A DNA stretch of 64,000 bases from Gammaproteobacteria bacterium (lineage in GTDB: Bacteria; Pseudomonadota; Gammaproteobacteria; Steroidobacterales; Steroidobacteraceae), in contig JAQGOF010000047.1 in the NCBI GenBank assembly GCA_028293745.1, positions 18,935 to 82,934 of the forward strand. Reading direction: 5' to 3'. Each line of letters opens with the position of its first letter. Within the stretch, counting starts at the first letter, position 1. The notes under the pieces are model-generated. The model did no database searches, was not told the DNA's origin, and saw only the letters and a list, made by a program, of their open reading frames with translations. The translations under genes and the position numbers were made by a program. Positions 36,623 to 46,043 of the stretch are shown one piece after another.

Positions 36623-37996
36623 ATGACTGAATTTTCAGCTTTGGCCCTGACCGACCCTCTACAGCGCAGCCTCAAAGAGGTGGGATATGGGCAGATGACG
36701 CCGGTTCAGGCCTCGAGTCTACCGGCGATCCTGGCAGGGCGAGACGTTGTCGCGCAGGCGCGCACCGGCAGTGGAAAGACCGCGGCGTTCGCACTTGGAC
36801 TGCTCTCGGCATTGGATGCCACGTCGAGCAAGCTGCGCGGGCTCGTGCTGGTCCCCACGCGGGAGTTGGCTGACCAGGTCAGTCGCGAGATTCGCCGCCT
36901 CGCGAGGTTCATTCCGAACGTGAAAGTGCTGACATTGTGCGGTGGCGTGCCCCTGCGGCCGCATCTCGCCTCACTATCCCACGAGCCAAATATCGTCGTT
37001 GGCACGCCGGGTCGCATTCTCGAGCTGATCCAGAAGGAAGCATTACCGCTCCAAGCCATCCGTGTGCTGGTACTCGATGAAGCCGATCGCATGCTCGATA
37101 TGGGATTTGCGGACGATCTGCGCAGTATTCTGAAAGCCACACCGACGCAACGTCAGACACTACTTTTCTCCGCGACCATCCCGCAATCGATCCGGGAGAT
37201 CAGTCGAGACCTGCAACGTGATCCCCTCGATATCACGTTGCACAGCGAGCCCGATGAGACAACCATCGAGCAGACGTTCTTCGAAGTCGAGGCTAACCAG
37301 AAGCTGGCAACGCTTGAAGCGCTGCTTCTGCAGTACCGCCCGGAATCCGCAGTCGTGTTCTGCAATACTCGAGAGGACGTCCGTACTGTTGCCGGAGAGC
37401 TTGCCGCTCACAAATTTGCGGTGCTGGCCCTGCATGGGGAACTCGATCAGCGCGATCGCGAGGAAATGCTCGTGCGCTTCGCCAATCGCAGTTGCACGGC
37501 CCTGATCGCCTCCGACGTCGCGGCGCGCGGGCTCGATATCACCGACCTTCCGATGGTGATCAACTTCGATATGGCCGCCAACGCGGACCTGCATCTGCAT
37601 CGCATCGGCCGCACCGGTCGAGCCGGCCGTCGCGGCGTAGCCTTGAGCCTCTGCCTACCGCATGAATTGAATCGCGCGAAACTGATCGAGGATCGCCTCG
37701 GCGAACCGCTTCGGTGGGAGAACCCGACCTCTCCCACTGATAGTGCGCCGTTGCTCGCTCCGTTCGTTACAATTGCGGTCGACGCTGGTCGTCAGCAAAA
37801 GCTGCGCCCCGGCGATCTGCTAGGCGCGCTGACAGGCGATGCGGCGATTCCAGCTACGGCTGTCGGAAAGATCGACGTGTTTCCCACACGCACCTACGTT
37901 GCTATCGCGCGCGACTGGCATGAAAAGGCATTGCAGGGGTTGCGCGCAAGTAAGATCAAAGGCAGGACCATCCGCGTTCGCAGGATCGGCAGTTGA
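36623..37996 (+). CDS. dbpA: ATP-dependent RNA helicase DbpA
   Basis: The 457-residue protein has the full DEAD-box set: Q-motif MTPVQASSLP, motif I ARTGSGKTAA, PTREL, TPGRIL, motif II DEAD, motif III SATIP, and in the second RecA domain VVFCNTRED, ARGLDI and HRIGRTGRAGR. The C-terminal ~75 residues form the DbpA RNA-binding domain (VTIAVDAGRQQKLRPGDLLGAL, ending SKIKGRTIRVRRIG), which targets hairpin 92 of 23S rRNA during large-subunit assembly. Its stop shares one base with the start of the next helicase gene (TGATG). Confidence 0.93.
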   Translation: MTEFSALALTDPLQRSLKEVGYGQMTPVQASSLPAILAGRDVVAQARTGSGKTAAFALGLLSALDATSSKLRGLVLVPTRELADQVSREIRRLARFIPNVKVLTLCGGVPLRPHLASLSHEPNIVVGTPGRILELIQKEALPLQAIRVLVLDEADRMLDMGFADDLRSILKATPTQRQTLLFSATIPQSIREISRDLQRDPLDITLHSEPDETTIEQTFFEVEANQKLATLEALLLQYRPESAVVFCNTREDVRTVAGELAAHKFAVLALHGELDQRDREEMLVRFANRSCTALIASDVAARGLDITDLPMVINFDMAANADLHLHRIGRTGRAGRRGVALSLCLPHELNRAKLIEDRLGEPLRWENPTSPTDSAPLLAPFVTIAVDAGRQQKLRPGDLLGALTGDAAIPATAVGKIDVFPTRTYVAIARDWHEKALQGLRASKIKGRTIRVRRIGS

Positions 37997-39126
37997 TGCC
38001 ATTCTCCTCGTTAGGGTTATTGCCCGAATTGCTGCGTGCTGTCGGCGAGAGCAACTATCCCGCACCGACTCCGATCCAGCAGGAGGCGATACCGGCGATC
38101 CTCAAGGGCAGGGACGTGTGGGCCTGCGCACAGACCGGATCGGGCAAGACAGCTGCCTTCGCTTTGCCAGTGCTTCAGAACACGCTGAACCTTGATCGCG
38201 CTACACCGCTTCGCGTTCGCACGCTAATACTCGTCCCCACGCGCGAGCTCGCCGCACAGGTAGGGGAAACGATTCAACTTTTCGCACGCTACCTGCGACA
38301 GCCGCCCAAGGTAGTCATTGTCTTCGGCGGCTTATCTATCAATCCACAGATGATGGCGTTGCGCGGTGGCGCTGACATCGTCGTAGCTACTCCTGGGCGC
38401 CTGCTGGATCTGGCGGACAAAAATGCGCTGCGGCTTGCGGACGCAACAACGCTCGTGCTTGACGAGGCTGACCGACTTCTCGACCTGGGGTTTGCGGTTG
38501 AGCTCACAAGCATCATCGAGCGACTGCCACAGCGACGCCAGAACTTGCTGTTCTCCGCAACCTTCCCGCCCGCTGTCCGAGTGCTCGCGGAACGGTTACT
38601 ACACGATCCGATACGGATTGACGTGCCTACGACCACTGCTACGCAACCCGACATCCTGCAGCGGTCCATTCACGTTGACACGGCGCGCCGCACCCAGCTT
38701 CTACGTCACCTCATTGAAAAACATGGCTGGACCCGGACTCTGGTATTCGTCGCGACCAAGTATGCCACCGGACACGTCGCAGAGAAATTGCGCCGGGCAG
38801 GAATACCCGCGGCCGCCTTCAGCGGTGACATGAGTCAGGGCGCCAGAACCAAGGCGCTTGCCGACTTCAAGGCAGCTCGTGTAAAGGTTCTGATCGCCAC
38901 CGATGTCGCAGCGCGTGGCATCGATATTGCGCAGTTGGCGGCGGTGGTAAATTACGACCTGCCGCGCTCGACCACCGAATATGCGCATCGGATAGGCCGA
39001 ACGGGACGCGCAGGTCAAAGCGGCGTCGCGGTGAGTTTCGTCACTGCCAGCGCCGAGGAGCACTTCCGATTGATCGAAAAGCGGCAGGGCCTGCGTGTGC
39101 TCCGTGAGATCATCGCGGGATTCTAA
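37996..39126 (+). CDS. DEAD-box RNA helicase, RhlE-like
   Basis: ATG 37996 overlaps the dbpA stop. The 376-residue product has Q-motif PAPTPIQQEAIP, motif I AQTGSGKTAA, PTRELA, TPGRLLDL, DEAD, SATFP, ARGIDIAQL and HRIGRTGRAGQ. It ends soon after the helicase core, without the basic C-terminal tail of classical RhlE or RhlB, so it is a minimal helicase. A role in RNA remodelling together with DbpA, with which it is translationally coupled, is likely but inferred. The spacing to the next, convergent, gene is 47 bp. Confidence 0.9.
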   Translation: MPFSSLGLLPELLRAVGESNYPAPTPIQQEAIPAILKGRDVWACAQTGSGKTAAFALPVLQNTLNLDRATPLRVRTLILVPTRELAAQVGETIQLFARYLRQPPKVVIVFGGLSINPQMMALRGGADIVVATPGRLLDLADKNALRLADATTLVLDEADRLLDLGFAVELTSIIERLPQRRQNLLFSATFPPAVRVLAERLLHDPIRIDVPTTTATQPDILQRSIHVDTARRTQLLRHLIEKHGWTRTLVFVATKYATGHVAEKLRRAGIPAAAFSGDMSQGARTKALADFKAARVKVLIATDVAARGIDIAQLAAVVNYDLPRSTTEYAHRIGRTGRAGQSGVAVSFVTASAEEHFRLIEKRQGLRVLREIIAGF

Positions 39127-39173
39127 TCCAAGCGAGCTCTACCGACCGCCGCCCTCGGCAACGCTCGTACGGC

Positions 39174-39890
39174 TCAGGTTCTCGCCGGGAGGCACGTGCT
39201 GTTTATCAATGAACTGACTGTTAGTCTCCATTGGCTGTTGTTTTCGCTGTCAAAGAGGCTTCCATCGATATCAGCCGCATGCAGGACATTGCCGGAATAA
39301 ATGACGATCCTGTTGAATGCAGAATCGACCGAGTGCATCCGTTCAAATAGAGCATTGCTGCCGTTCATATATTCTCTCGCAGGCGGGCCGAGAGTTTTCA
39401 TGTTGCGATTCAGGGCAGCTCTGTAGTTGCCTTCATTATCGCCGTTTATTTTTTCATAGCTGGTCGTTCTATGCCGATAGAACGAGGTTCCGGAATTGGC
39501 GCGGTCGAAAAGATAAATGATGGCAGCGAATACTCCCGGATCGGTGGAGTCATAGTGCGGGATTCTTTGTAGAGGCAGCAAATCCGCACGGCTTTTGTTG
39601 ACAATGGAGAAGAAGCTGGCATCGTCATGGATATGGCAGCCTTCTTCCAGCATGCCTGTAGAGTGAAGCGTACGGGTGAGCCATGCGCGGAAAGGCCGTG
39701 AGAATTCTGCCGGCAGTCGAGCGCGTACACCAGGATATAGATTGCTGTCGTCTTCGACGAATCTATGACCTAGTCCGAATTCAGCCAGCCGTTGTGGGCG
39801 CAGGAGAACGTTGTCCGCCACGGTCACTGCGATAGGGCATTTTCCAACACGAGCCGAGCTGACATTCGCGTTCGGATTGAACGCGAACAT
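39174..39890 (-). CDS. DUF6445 protein (2-oxoglutarate-oxygenase-like)
   Basis: ATG 39890 (MFAFNPNANV) has AGGA at good spacing and matches how the family begins; an ATG at 39917 is possible. The 238-residue protein fits the DUF6445 family found beside SapC and tryptophan halogenase genes. Visible landmarks are IPHYDST, a possible HxD-type site, then FAAIIYLFDRANSGTSFYRH and YSGNVLHAADI with a later His and an Arg-containing WRLTVSSLI. This looks like a cupin fold of the Fe(II)/2-oxoglutarate class. Last gene of the TonB receptor operon; the substrate is unknown. Confidence 0.75.
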   Translation of the reverse strand: MFAFNPNANVSSARVGKCPIAVTVADNVLLRPQRLAEFGLGHRFVEDDSNLYPGVRARLPAEFSRPFRAWLTRTLHSTGMLEEGCHIHDDASFFSIVNKSRADLLPLQRIPHYDSTDPGVFAAIIYLFDRANSGTSFYRHRTTSYEKINGDNEGNYRAALNRNMKTLGPPAREYMNGSNALFERMHSVDSAFNRIVIYSGNVLHAADIDGSLFDSENNSQWRLTVSSLINSTCLPART

Positions 39891-39942
39891 ACTTTCATCC
39901 TGTTCGCGGTCGCTCATAAATCCGGCATTCCGGCAGCAACTC

Positions 39943-40686
39943 TCATTTCTCGTTATCGCGCCAGGCGCGATTGAGCGCTTCCCGCTCATTCCTCAGTCGG
40001 ACGAGGTTGAATATCTGGCCGGTGGAAATAATTACAGAGTAAAGTAACTCCATTACCCCGTCATTCCATAACATTTCAATCTTATCTTTGCCGAGAGACC
40101 TGAAGCGATCTTCGTCTATGCTATACAACCCCTCGACCTGCAGGGGTTTGCCATCCTCAAGAACGATATCCAGCACAATCGGACAAAGAAGATCCAGAGA
40201 TAAAGCCGTGTTGATGAGGCTGCTGGTCTGTTGTTGACCGTCGATCAGCTCGCGCAGGATGGATAATATTTCTTTCAGATAGGGTGAATCGCTCCCGTCG
40301 CCGTCAACTATGGAGTTTTTTCCGGAAGCGGTGAGGCACGGGCTTTCGATATCTATGCACAGAACATTGTCCTTCGCGCCGCTCGCCGTATCGGCCATTC
40401 CGACAAAAAAAGGCCGCCGCCGTATGTTGAGCGGAACATAGGCGACATCGAGTTTCGTTCCGGACCAGAACAGGTTTTCTTCTGGTTCCAAACCATTCAG
40501 AACGTAGGGGGCGAAGCGGCCCGTTTCGGGGTTTTTTGCGAAGACGATCGGATACTGTATAGCCGCTTTGCGAAATTCGCTCGCGACGATGGGTATCAGG
40601 TGCTGCCTGGCGGCGGACGCCTCGGCCAGGTCGGGACTTATCTTGAGTTGCGAATGTTCCTCGCGCGATAGCTCGACTAGGTGCAT
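39943..40686 (-). CDS. SapC family protein
   Basis: The 247-residue protein shows the SapC pattern: ARQHLIPIVASEFRKAAIQYPIVFAKNPETGRFAPYVLNGL in its N-terminal half, then RRRPFFVG and CIDIESPCL, and the C-terminal QVEGLYSIDEDRFRSL. SapC was named from an S-layer locus, but in Caulobacter- and Xanthomonas-type organisms the gene sits with TonB receptors and flavin halogenases. Its role there is unproven. No signal peptide. It lies 21 bp after the halogenase gene and 52 bp before the DUF6445 gene on the same strand. Confidence 0.88.
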   Translation of the reverse strand: MHLVELSREEHSQLKISPDLAEASAARQHLIPIVASEFRKAAIQYPIVFAKNPETGRFAPYVLNGLEPEENLFWSGTKLDVAYVPLNIRRRPFFVGMADTASGAKDNVLCIDIESPCLTASGKNSIVDGDGSDSPYLKEILSILRELIDGQQQTSSLINTALSLDLLCPIVLDIVLEDGKPLQVEGLYSIDEDRFRSLGKDKIEMLWNDGVMELLYSVIISTGQIFNLVRLRNEREALNRAWRDNEK

Positions 40687-40707
40687 TTTAATAATCCCGA
40701 CAGTGTT

Positions 40708-42264
40708 CTAGATCCTTTGCAAGCCAAATTCTTTTATCTTGTTGATGAGACTGCGATTGTTCGGAAGGGCTTTCGTCCATTTGATCTTCAAGCTCTCATT
40801 GCGCGCAAAAGCCTGCTGAACGGCGCTCGCATGACCATTCGGCTCCCGATCCGAGGTATCCATTCTGAAGCCCATGCCAAAAAGGACATATTGATAACTC
40901 GCGGCGGGAAACATTTCCGCATTGCTCGTAAAATCCTGATCGCCGGGCGCTCGATAACGCCACAATTCGATCTGATCTTTCAGGCTATCAGGAATGCTCG
41001 CGGGATCGCGGTTGTCGATCCAGAACTGCGAGTCCTCGCGCTTGCTGAGGATATAGTGAAGCTTGAGAAAATCGATGATCCGATCCCACCGATATTGGGT
41101 CGTCTCGTTGAAACGTTTTGCGAGCACGTGCATCGTCTCGCGCGTCGCCGGCAACATTCCGCCGATCATTTCTGCAGATAGCTCGATCAGCACCAGCGCG
41201 GATGCCTCGAGGGGCTCCAGGAAGCCGCCAGCGAGCCCGACGGCCACACAATTGCCCTTCCAGAATGTCTGGCGGTGCCCGGCATGAATTTTGATTTCCC
41301 TGGGTTGGAGCGATCGGTGTTTCTCGCCGATATACGCTTGCAGTTCGCCGAGCGCGGCATCGGCGGTAGTATGACTACTGGAAAATACATAGCCCACGCC
41401 CCGGCGGCTCTGTAGCCCAATGTCCCAAATCCAACCGTGTTTCTGCGCGGTCGATACCGTATGCGGAACGATATCGCTGTCCTCGGCGTCGTATGGCACC
41501 TGTACGGCCAAGGCGCGATCGATGAACAGCACGTCGCTGCAATCGATGAAGGGGACACCCATCGTTTCGCCCAGCAGCAGCGACCTGAACCCTGAGCAGT
41601 CGATGAAGAGGTCGCCATCGAGTTGTCCCGACTTGCTCGTCTCCACATAGGCGATGTCGCCCGACTCGCTTCTGATCACACTTGTGACGTCGTCCACGAC
41701 ATGATGGACGCCAAGCCGTTTCACGCAATGATCGCGAATGAACGAAACGAAGCGCCCAGCATCCAGATGATAGGCATAGTTGGCGATCCCGGCATATTCG
41801 GGAGACGTTATGAGTTTAGGCGCGAGTCCCAGCTCGCATACCGCCTCCTGGTAACTGACCGCATTGGAGAAAGAAGGAGCGTCTTGGCGCTTTTTCGCAT
41901 ATTCCATCCAGGCCGATGCCAGGTCCAGACTCGGAAAACCTTCGGGCAGCACCAGGGGGTGATAATAAAAGTCCGATGGGTCACCGGTTACCCAGCGCGC
42001 AAACCTGGCCCCTTGCTTGAATGAGGTATTGCACTCGCGGAAAAAATCGGTTTCCGAAACACCCATTTTTTTCAGTGTGGTGCGCATCGTCGGCCAGGTA
42101 CCTTCGCCGACGCCGATCGTGCCGATCGTATCGCTCTCTATCAGCGTGATCCGGATGCCATGCCCGTCTTCCGAGCGGCGGTGGCGCGCGGCGATGATCC
42201 CGGCTGTGAGCCATCCTGCGGTGCCCCCGCCCACAATGCATATCGATCGAATCACGTGCGGCAT
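40708..42264 (-). CDS. Flavin-dependent tryptophan-halogenase-family protein
   Basis: ATG 42264 (MPHVIRSICIVGGGTAGW) follows GGGGA; the frame is open to 42306 without a better site. The 518-residue protein has the FAD-binding GGGTAGW motif, GVGEGTWPT (family form GVGE-T-P), the halogenase signature in the form GWIWDIGLQSRRG, and the second flavin motif GLAGGFLEPLEASAL. Family enzymes use reduced FAD, oxygen and chloride to halogenate indoles and other aromatics. Members linked to TonB receptors and SapC have unknown substrates and may modify a nutrient or siderophore-like ligand. Separated from the TonB receptor gene by a hairpin. Confidence 0.9.
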   Translation of the reverse strand: MPHVIRSICIVGGGTAGWLTAGIIAARHRRSEDGHGIRITLIESDTIGTIGVGEGTWPTMRTTLKKMGVSETDFFRECNTSFKQGARFARWVTGDPSDFYYHPLVLPEGFPSLDLASAWMEYAKKRQDAPSFSNAVSYQEAVCELGLAPKLITSPEYAGIANYAYHLDAGRFVSFIRDHCVKRLGVHHVVDDVTSVIRSESGDIAYVETSKSGQLDGDLFIDCSGFRSLLLGETMGVPFIDCSDVLFIDRALAVQVPYDAEDSDIVPHTVSTAQKHGWIWDIGLQSRRGVGYVFSSSHTTADAALGELQAYIGEKHRSLQPREIKIHAGHRQTFWKGNCVAVGLAGGFLEPLEASALVLIELSAEMIGGMLPATRETMHVLAKRFNETTQYRWDRIIDFLKLHYILSKREDSQFWIDNRDPASIPDSLKDQIELWRYRAPGDQDFTSNAEMFPAASYQYVLFGMGFRMDTSDREPNGHASAVQQAFARNESLKIKWTKALPNNRSLINKIKEFGLQRI

Positions 42265-42360
42265 AACCAATTTCCCCGCGGACAATTGCTGCCAACCTCG
42301 ATTCATCAGTCAGGCCGACGAGGGGATCGTAGCGCCAATCAGGCGAAACGAGAATCGAAT

Positions 42361-42391
42361 TGCCGGGGACGTACGACTTGCGTCCCCGGCA
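42361..42391. terminator. Hairpin between TonB receptor and halogenase genes
   Basis: TGCCGGGGACG (42361-42371) pairs perfectly with CGTCCCCGGCA (42381-42391) around a 9-base loop. It is 18 bp beyond the TonB receptor stop, in the gap before the halogenase. With no T-tract it may work as an attenuator or RNA stabiliser, making the receptor message more abundant than the enzymes. Confidence 0.5.
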
Positions 42392-42408
42392 GCAACCCAT
42401 GCAGCAGC

Positions 42409-45345
42409 TCAAAAGCTCGCGCGAAAACCCACCTTGTACCTGGCCCCGCTATCCTCGGCAGAGACGAACTGGTTCTGATAGTAGGCGTACTTCAGCACTG
42501 GGGTATTCGTAAGGTTGACGCCTTCGGCGAAGACCGCGAATTCCTTGCTGATGTGATAGGTGGCGCTCGCATCCAGCTGGTAACGGGCTCGGACCTGCGT
42601 AACGGCCTGTCCAGCGCCGTTGAGTGGAGGCGGCGAGAGGTACTGCAGGAAGTGATCGCGCCAGTTGACCGCCGCGCGAGCCTCAAACGAGTGCTTATCG
42701 TAGAACAGTATGCCGTTGGCCGAGTTGGATAGGCCGGTAAGCGCGAACTTGTTGGTGAGATCAGCCGTGTTCAGGGCCTTGTCGCTATGCGCGTACGTAC
42801 CGTTGATCTGGACACCAAAGCCGCTGTCTCCGAAGGCTTGCGTAACCGCCGCTTCTACCCCGTCTACGACCGCACTTGGCCCATTCTGGGGAGCTGTGAT
42901 AGTGAATTGCGCGGGCAATCCCGATGCAGGATCGAGCAGCGGCGCCTTGGCAGTATTGTTGACCGGTCCGGTTGTTTGATTCAAAACAATGAAATTACTG
43001 ACGTTTTTGTAGAACAAGCCGAGCGAGACGTAGTTTGACTGACCGTAATAATATTCAAACGACATATCCAGGTTGTTGGATCTGAACGGCTTCAGGTCGG
43101 GATTTCCGCTGGCGGCCGCGAAATTTCCCGGCCGCAGCGTCACCAGGGTTGTCACCGGGGAAAGCTGCTCGAGCGTCGGACGCGTCATCGTCTCCGAAGC
43201 GGCAAATCGCGCGACGAGGGCATCGGTCAAATCCCACCTGAACGAAAGACTCGGCAGAATATCCGTATAGTGGCTCGAGCCCGAGACCGTGCTCGTACCC
43301 GAAGTCGTAACCCCGTATTGCGTAGCGTCGTTGGCCAGCTTCGTCAGCGCAACGAACTGCGTCGCCAGGCCGTTGATATCCGCGTGAGTATCTTCGACGC
43401 GCACGCCGACCACGCTGGTGAACTTCCTTCCCGCCAGATTGCCGGCGAACTGCGCCTCCAGATAGCCGCCAAATACTCGCTCGATGACCAACGCATTGTT
43501 CACTTTGGGCGGAGCGAAGGTGAACCCCGGGTTGATCAGTTGCTGTTGAGCGGTGATCGCATCGAATAATTGCTGGCCGTCGAACGTGAGCCATTGCGTC
43601 GGCAGACGATTCGAGCCGCTTACCCCGGAGAGGAAGTTATTACCGAGGCTGAACACGCCAATCGGAACACCCGGGGGCGCCGGGTTATTGTAGCCACAGG
43701 TCGTGCAGCCTGTACCGCCATCGTTCGAGTAGAGCGAGGTATCCTTTCTGTCTCGCGAAAAGAATCCGCCCCAGTGGAGATTGGCCAAGCCTTCGTCCGG
43801 GCTGTCGCCCTTGAAGGTGAAGTCGGCGTGCAGCTGACCAACTGTATCCGTGACTCCGTAGCCTCGAAGGAGCATGACGTGTTGGAAAAGCGGCTGCGAA
43901 TCGCCCACGACACCGGCGCCATTCTGGATATAGCCGGTCGCGTACGGCAGAATCGCACCGTCCGACCGGTAGCGAATCGTCTGCCCGGTATAGCCGAGCA
44001 AGGCGAGCTCGCTCTCCTTTCCACCGTTCGGGTCTTCGGTGGCGCGTGAGTAGCTGCCGTCAAGACTGAGGTTCACCCGATCCGAAATGTTCCAGTCCGC
44101 GTTGAGACCGGTAGTGACCAGATCTGTCTTCTTGTCGTATTTCTTGTCATGGAAGTCGGACGCCTGGCCGACCGACTGTGTCATATCGATCACCGTCCCA
44201 TTGGCGTCAGTCACGACGTTACTCAGGTTCGATGCGGTAAACCAGTGTCCATACGATCGCGTGTCGGTCGTGTTCGTGAACTTCGAATACAGCGTGTCAG
44301 ACGTTAGCGTCAGATTATCGTTTGCCTTGTATTGCAGGACCAGAGTACCGCCAATACGCTCGCGATCCTCGAACTGCGCCTGGCTACCGAAGTCTTGAGG
44401 AACGAATAGATTGCCCTGCGGATTGCTGGCGGTTTTCAGTACCCCGGCACCGCCGTTGATCTGCGAAGTCGGAGTGCCGCCGTTGATGATCCAGCCATCC
44501 GTCGTCGCCGCATTGAGCCGGTCTTTGCGTCGTTGATAGCTGCCCGAAAGCAGCGCGCCGAATTGTCCGTCGGCGAACAAGTCGCTGACGAGGAACGAGG
44601 CGTCGGGCGCAGACTTGCCCGAATTCTGGTCACGGTTCACATCGACCGAACCGGAGGCCTTGAAGCCGGGATAATTGAATGGCCGAGCCGTCTTGACGTT
44701 GACAGTCGAGCCGACGCCCCCGGACTGCAGGCGTGAGGTTGATGACTTGTAAACCTCTACTCCGGAAACCAGCTCGGATGCCAGGGTGTCGAACGAAAAC
44801 GCCCGCCCACTGGCCTGGCTGGGGTCGGTGGCTGTGGCGATTTGCCGGCCATTGAGCAATACCGTGTTGAACTCCGGCCCGAATCCGCGAACCGTAATGA
44901 AGGCGCCTTCCCCGCCGGAGCGGTCAATGGAGACGCCGGTGATACGCTCGAGCGACTCGGCCAGATTCGTGTCGGGCAACTTGCCGATATCCTCGGGCGC
45001 GATGGCGTCGACGATCTCCATCGAATCACGTTTGATCGCGCGTGAGGTGGTTATGCTGGAGCGAATGCCAGTGACAACGACTTCGGCCAGTGAGTCGTTC
45101 TGCTCACCGGGTGTGGGCGTCGCATTCTGCGCCGCGGCGGTTGAAGGTCGAGCGTTTGCTCCAGCCGCTTGACCGGCCCCATCCTGCGCCATCGCGCCGG
45201 TCGCTGCCATCATGGCCCAACAGGAAGCAGAACCATAACCCAGCGCCGCCCTGATCGCCGCCCTGAGCGCGGTCTTTGTTGTCATTGTTTTCGCAACAGA
45301 CCTGTCGGCGCGCTCGCGCCGCGAAATCCCCAATCCAGTCGCCAT
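42409..45345 (-). CDS. TonB-dependent outer-membrane receptor
   Basis: ATG 45345 has a strong GGAGGGGG. The 978-residue protein has an extended N-terminal region and a signal segment ending AATGAMAQ. A TonB-box-like LAEVVVTGIRSSI comes next, then the plug (IGKLPDTNLAESLERITGVSIDRSGGEGAFITVRGFG) and a 22-strand barrel. The end reads AEGVNLTNTPVLKYAYYQ and ..GARYKVGFRASF, with a terminal Phe. The receptor class matches those of carbohydrate- or aromatic-scavenging loci rather than classical siderophore receptors. It heads the operon with the halogenase, SapC and DUF6445 genes, under a LacI-like operator at 45401. Confidence 0.93.
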   Translation of the reverse strand: MATGLGISRRERADRSVAKTMTTKTALRAAIRAALGYGSASCWAMMAATGAMAQDGAGQAAGANARPSTAAAQNATPTPGEQNDSLAEVVVTGIRSSITTSRAIKRDSMEIVDAIAPEDIGKLPDTNLAESLERITGVSIDRSGGEGAFITVRGFGPEFNTVLLNGRQIATATDPSQASGRAFSFDTLASELVSGVEVYKSSTSRLQSGGVGSTVNVKTARPFNYPGFKASGSVDVNRDQNSGKSAPDASFLVSDLFADGQFGALLSGSYQRRKDRLNAATTDGWIINGGTPTSQINGGAGVLKTASNPQGNLFVPQDFGSQAQFEDRERIGGTLVLQYKANDNLTLTSDTLYSKFTNTTDTRSYGHWFTASNLSNVVTDANGTVIDMTQSVGQASDFHDKKYDKKTDLVTTGLNADWNISDRVNLSLDGSYSRATEDPNGGKESELALLGYTGQTIRYRSDGAILPYATGYIQNGAGVVGDSQPLFQHVMLLRGYGVTDTVGQLHADFTFKGDSPDEGLANLHWGGFFSRDRKDTSLYSNDGGTGCTTCGYNNPAPPGVPIGVFSLGNNFLSGVSGSNRLPTQWLTFDGQQLFDAITAQQQLINPGFTFAPPKVNNALVIERVFGGYLEAQFAGNLAGRKFTSVVGVRVEDTHADINGLATQFVALTKLANDATQYGVTTSGTSTVSGSSHYTDILPSLSFRWDLTDALVARFAASETMTRPTLEQLSPVTTLVTLRPGNFAAASGNPDLKPFRSNNLDMSFEYYYGQSNYVSLGLFYKNVSNFIVLNQTTGPVNNTAKAPLLDPASGLPAQFTITAPQNGPSAVVDGVEAAVTQAFGDSGFGVQINGTYAHSDKALNTADLTNKFALTGLSNSANGILFYDKHSFEARAAVNWRDHFLQYLSPPPLNGAGQAVTQVRARYQLDASATYHISKEFAVFAEGVNLTNTPVLKYAYYQNQFVSAEDSGARYKVGFRASF

Positions 45346-45400
45346 TCTTCCCCCTCCCGAAACAGTTGGTTGACTGTGGGCCGAAGAATTACACCCACGA

Positions 45401-45414
45401 TGACAACGTTGTCA
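45401..45414. promoter_or_regulatory. LacI-type operator TGACAACGTTGTCA
   Basis: A perfect 14-bp palindrome with a central CG, the form bound by LacI/GalR repressors. On the minus strand it overlaps TTGACA, a consensus -35 hexamer, with TAATTC as a possible -10 after 18 bp. Both lie upstream of the TonB receptor start at 45345. A repressor bound here would block RNA polymerase. No LacI-type gene is in the window. Confidence 0.6.
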
Positions 45415-45489
45415 AACTATCCGCCATCATATTTTTGCAACGGATGCGTAAGCGATTGAATCTGCAAATTATTATATTGTGTACCAAAA

Positions 45490-45504
45490 AGACAACGTTA
45501 GTAC
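45490..45504. promoter_or_regulatory. Second, degenerate copy of the LacI-type operator
   Basis: AGACAACGTTAGTAC shares GACAACGTT with the operator at 45401, 89 bp away; its right half is degenerate. Spaced auxiliary operators are common for LacI-family repressors, which loop DNA between sites. Confidence 0.35.
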
Positions 45505-45770
45505 TTTTTTGAGCGCGGCGGACGTTCTCGAGCCGTACCCGGATATGCAAAAGCGGGCCCCGCCTGGCCGGCCATCCCCTTCCAATTTCCGGTCGCCCAG
45601 GCAGGCCTGGCGGCTTCTGTGGTGGAATTGTTATGGATCGGACTCGAGATGACAATCACAAGTTTTACATTTTGGATAATCCACGTCTGACACCCACTTG
45701 GGCCGAAGGGCCGAAGGAGTTGTCCGATGCGACGAAGGACCTACGCGAAGCCAGCCGCGAGGCGCTCCAG

Positions 45771-46043
45771 TCAATGGCCGGTCATGCCCCTCGTCAGATA
45801 GAGGCGTCCATCAATCACTAGCGGGGTCGTCTCGAATCCGCTTCTGGTACCGACGCTTGAGCCGCCCGAGACATTCCCAGTATGGAACGTCCAGGCCGGT
45901 CGCAGTTGCCCGACATTGTTGGGAGTAATTTGCGTGAGTGGTGAATAGCGGGTGCCGGCCGGGTCGCGACCGTACCATGGCCATTCATCAGCGACCGTGT
46001 TGCAGCTTACTGCGAGTGCCGCGACATTCGCCGCCAACAGCAC
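45771..46043 (-). pseudogene. Remnant: N terminus of a PQQ-dependent dehydrogenase
   Basis: From GTG 46043 the frame encodes a short signal-like stretch (LLAANVAALAV), then EWPWYGRDPAGTRYSPLTQI and FETTPLVIDGRLYLT, the unmistakable N terminus of a PQQ beta-propeller dehydrogenase. It stops after about 90 residues at 45771, where several hundred more are expected. The rest of the gene is absent, so this is a deletion remnant. It is not a copy of the gene at 33892 because the sequence differs and the haem domain is missing. Confidence 0.75.

Noticed and set aside
45633..45821. Plus-strand 62-codon open frame
   Set aside because: No ribosome site, and its end overlaps the PQQ-dehydrogenase remnant in antisense; likely a chance frame.
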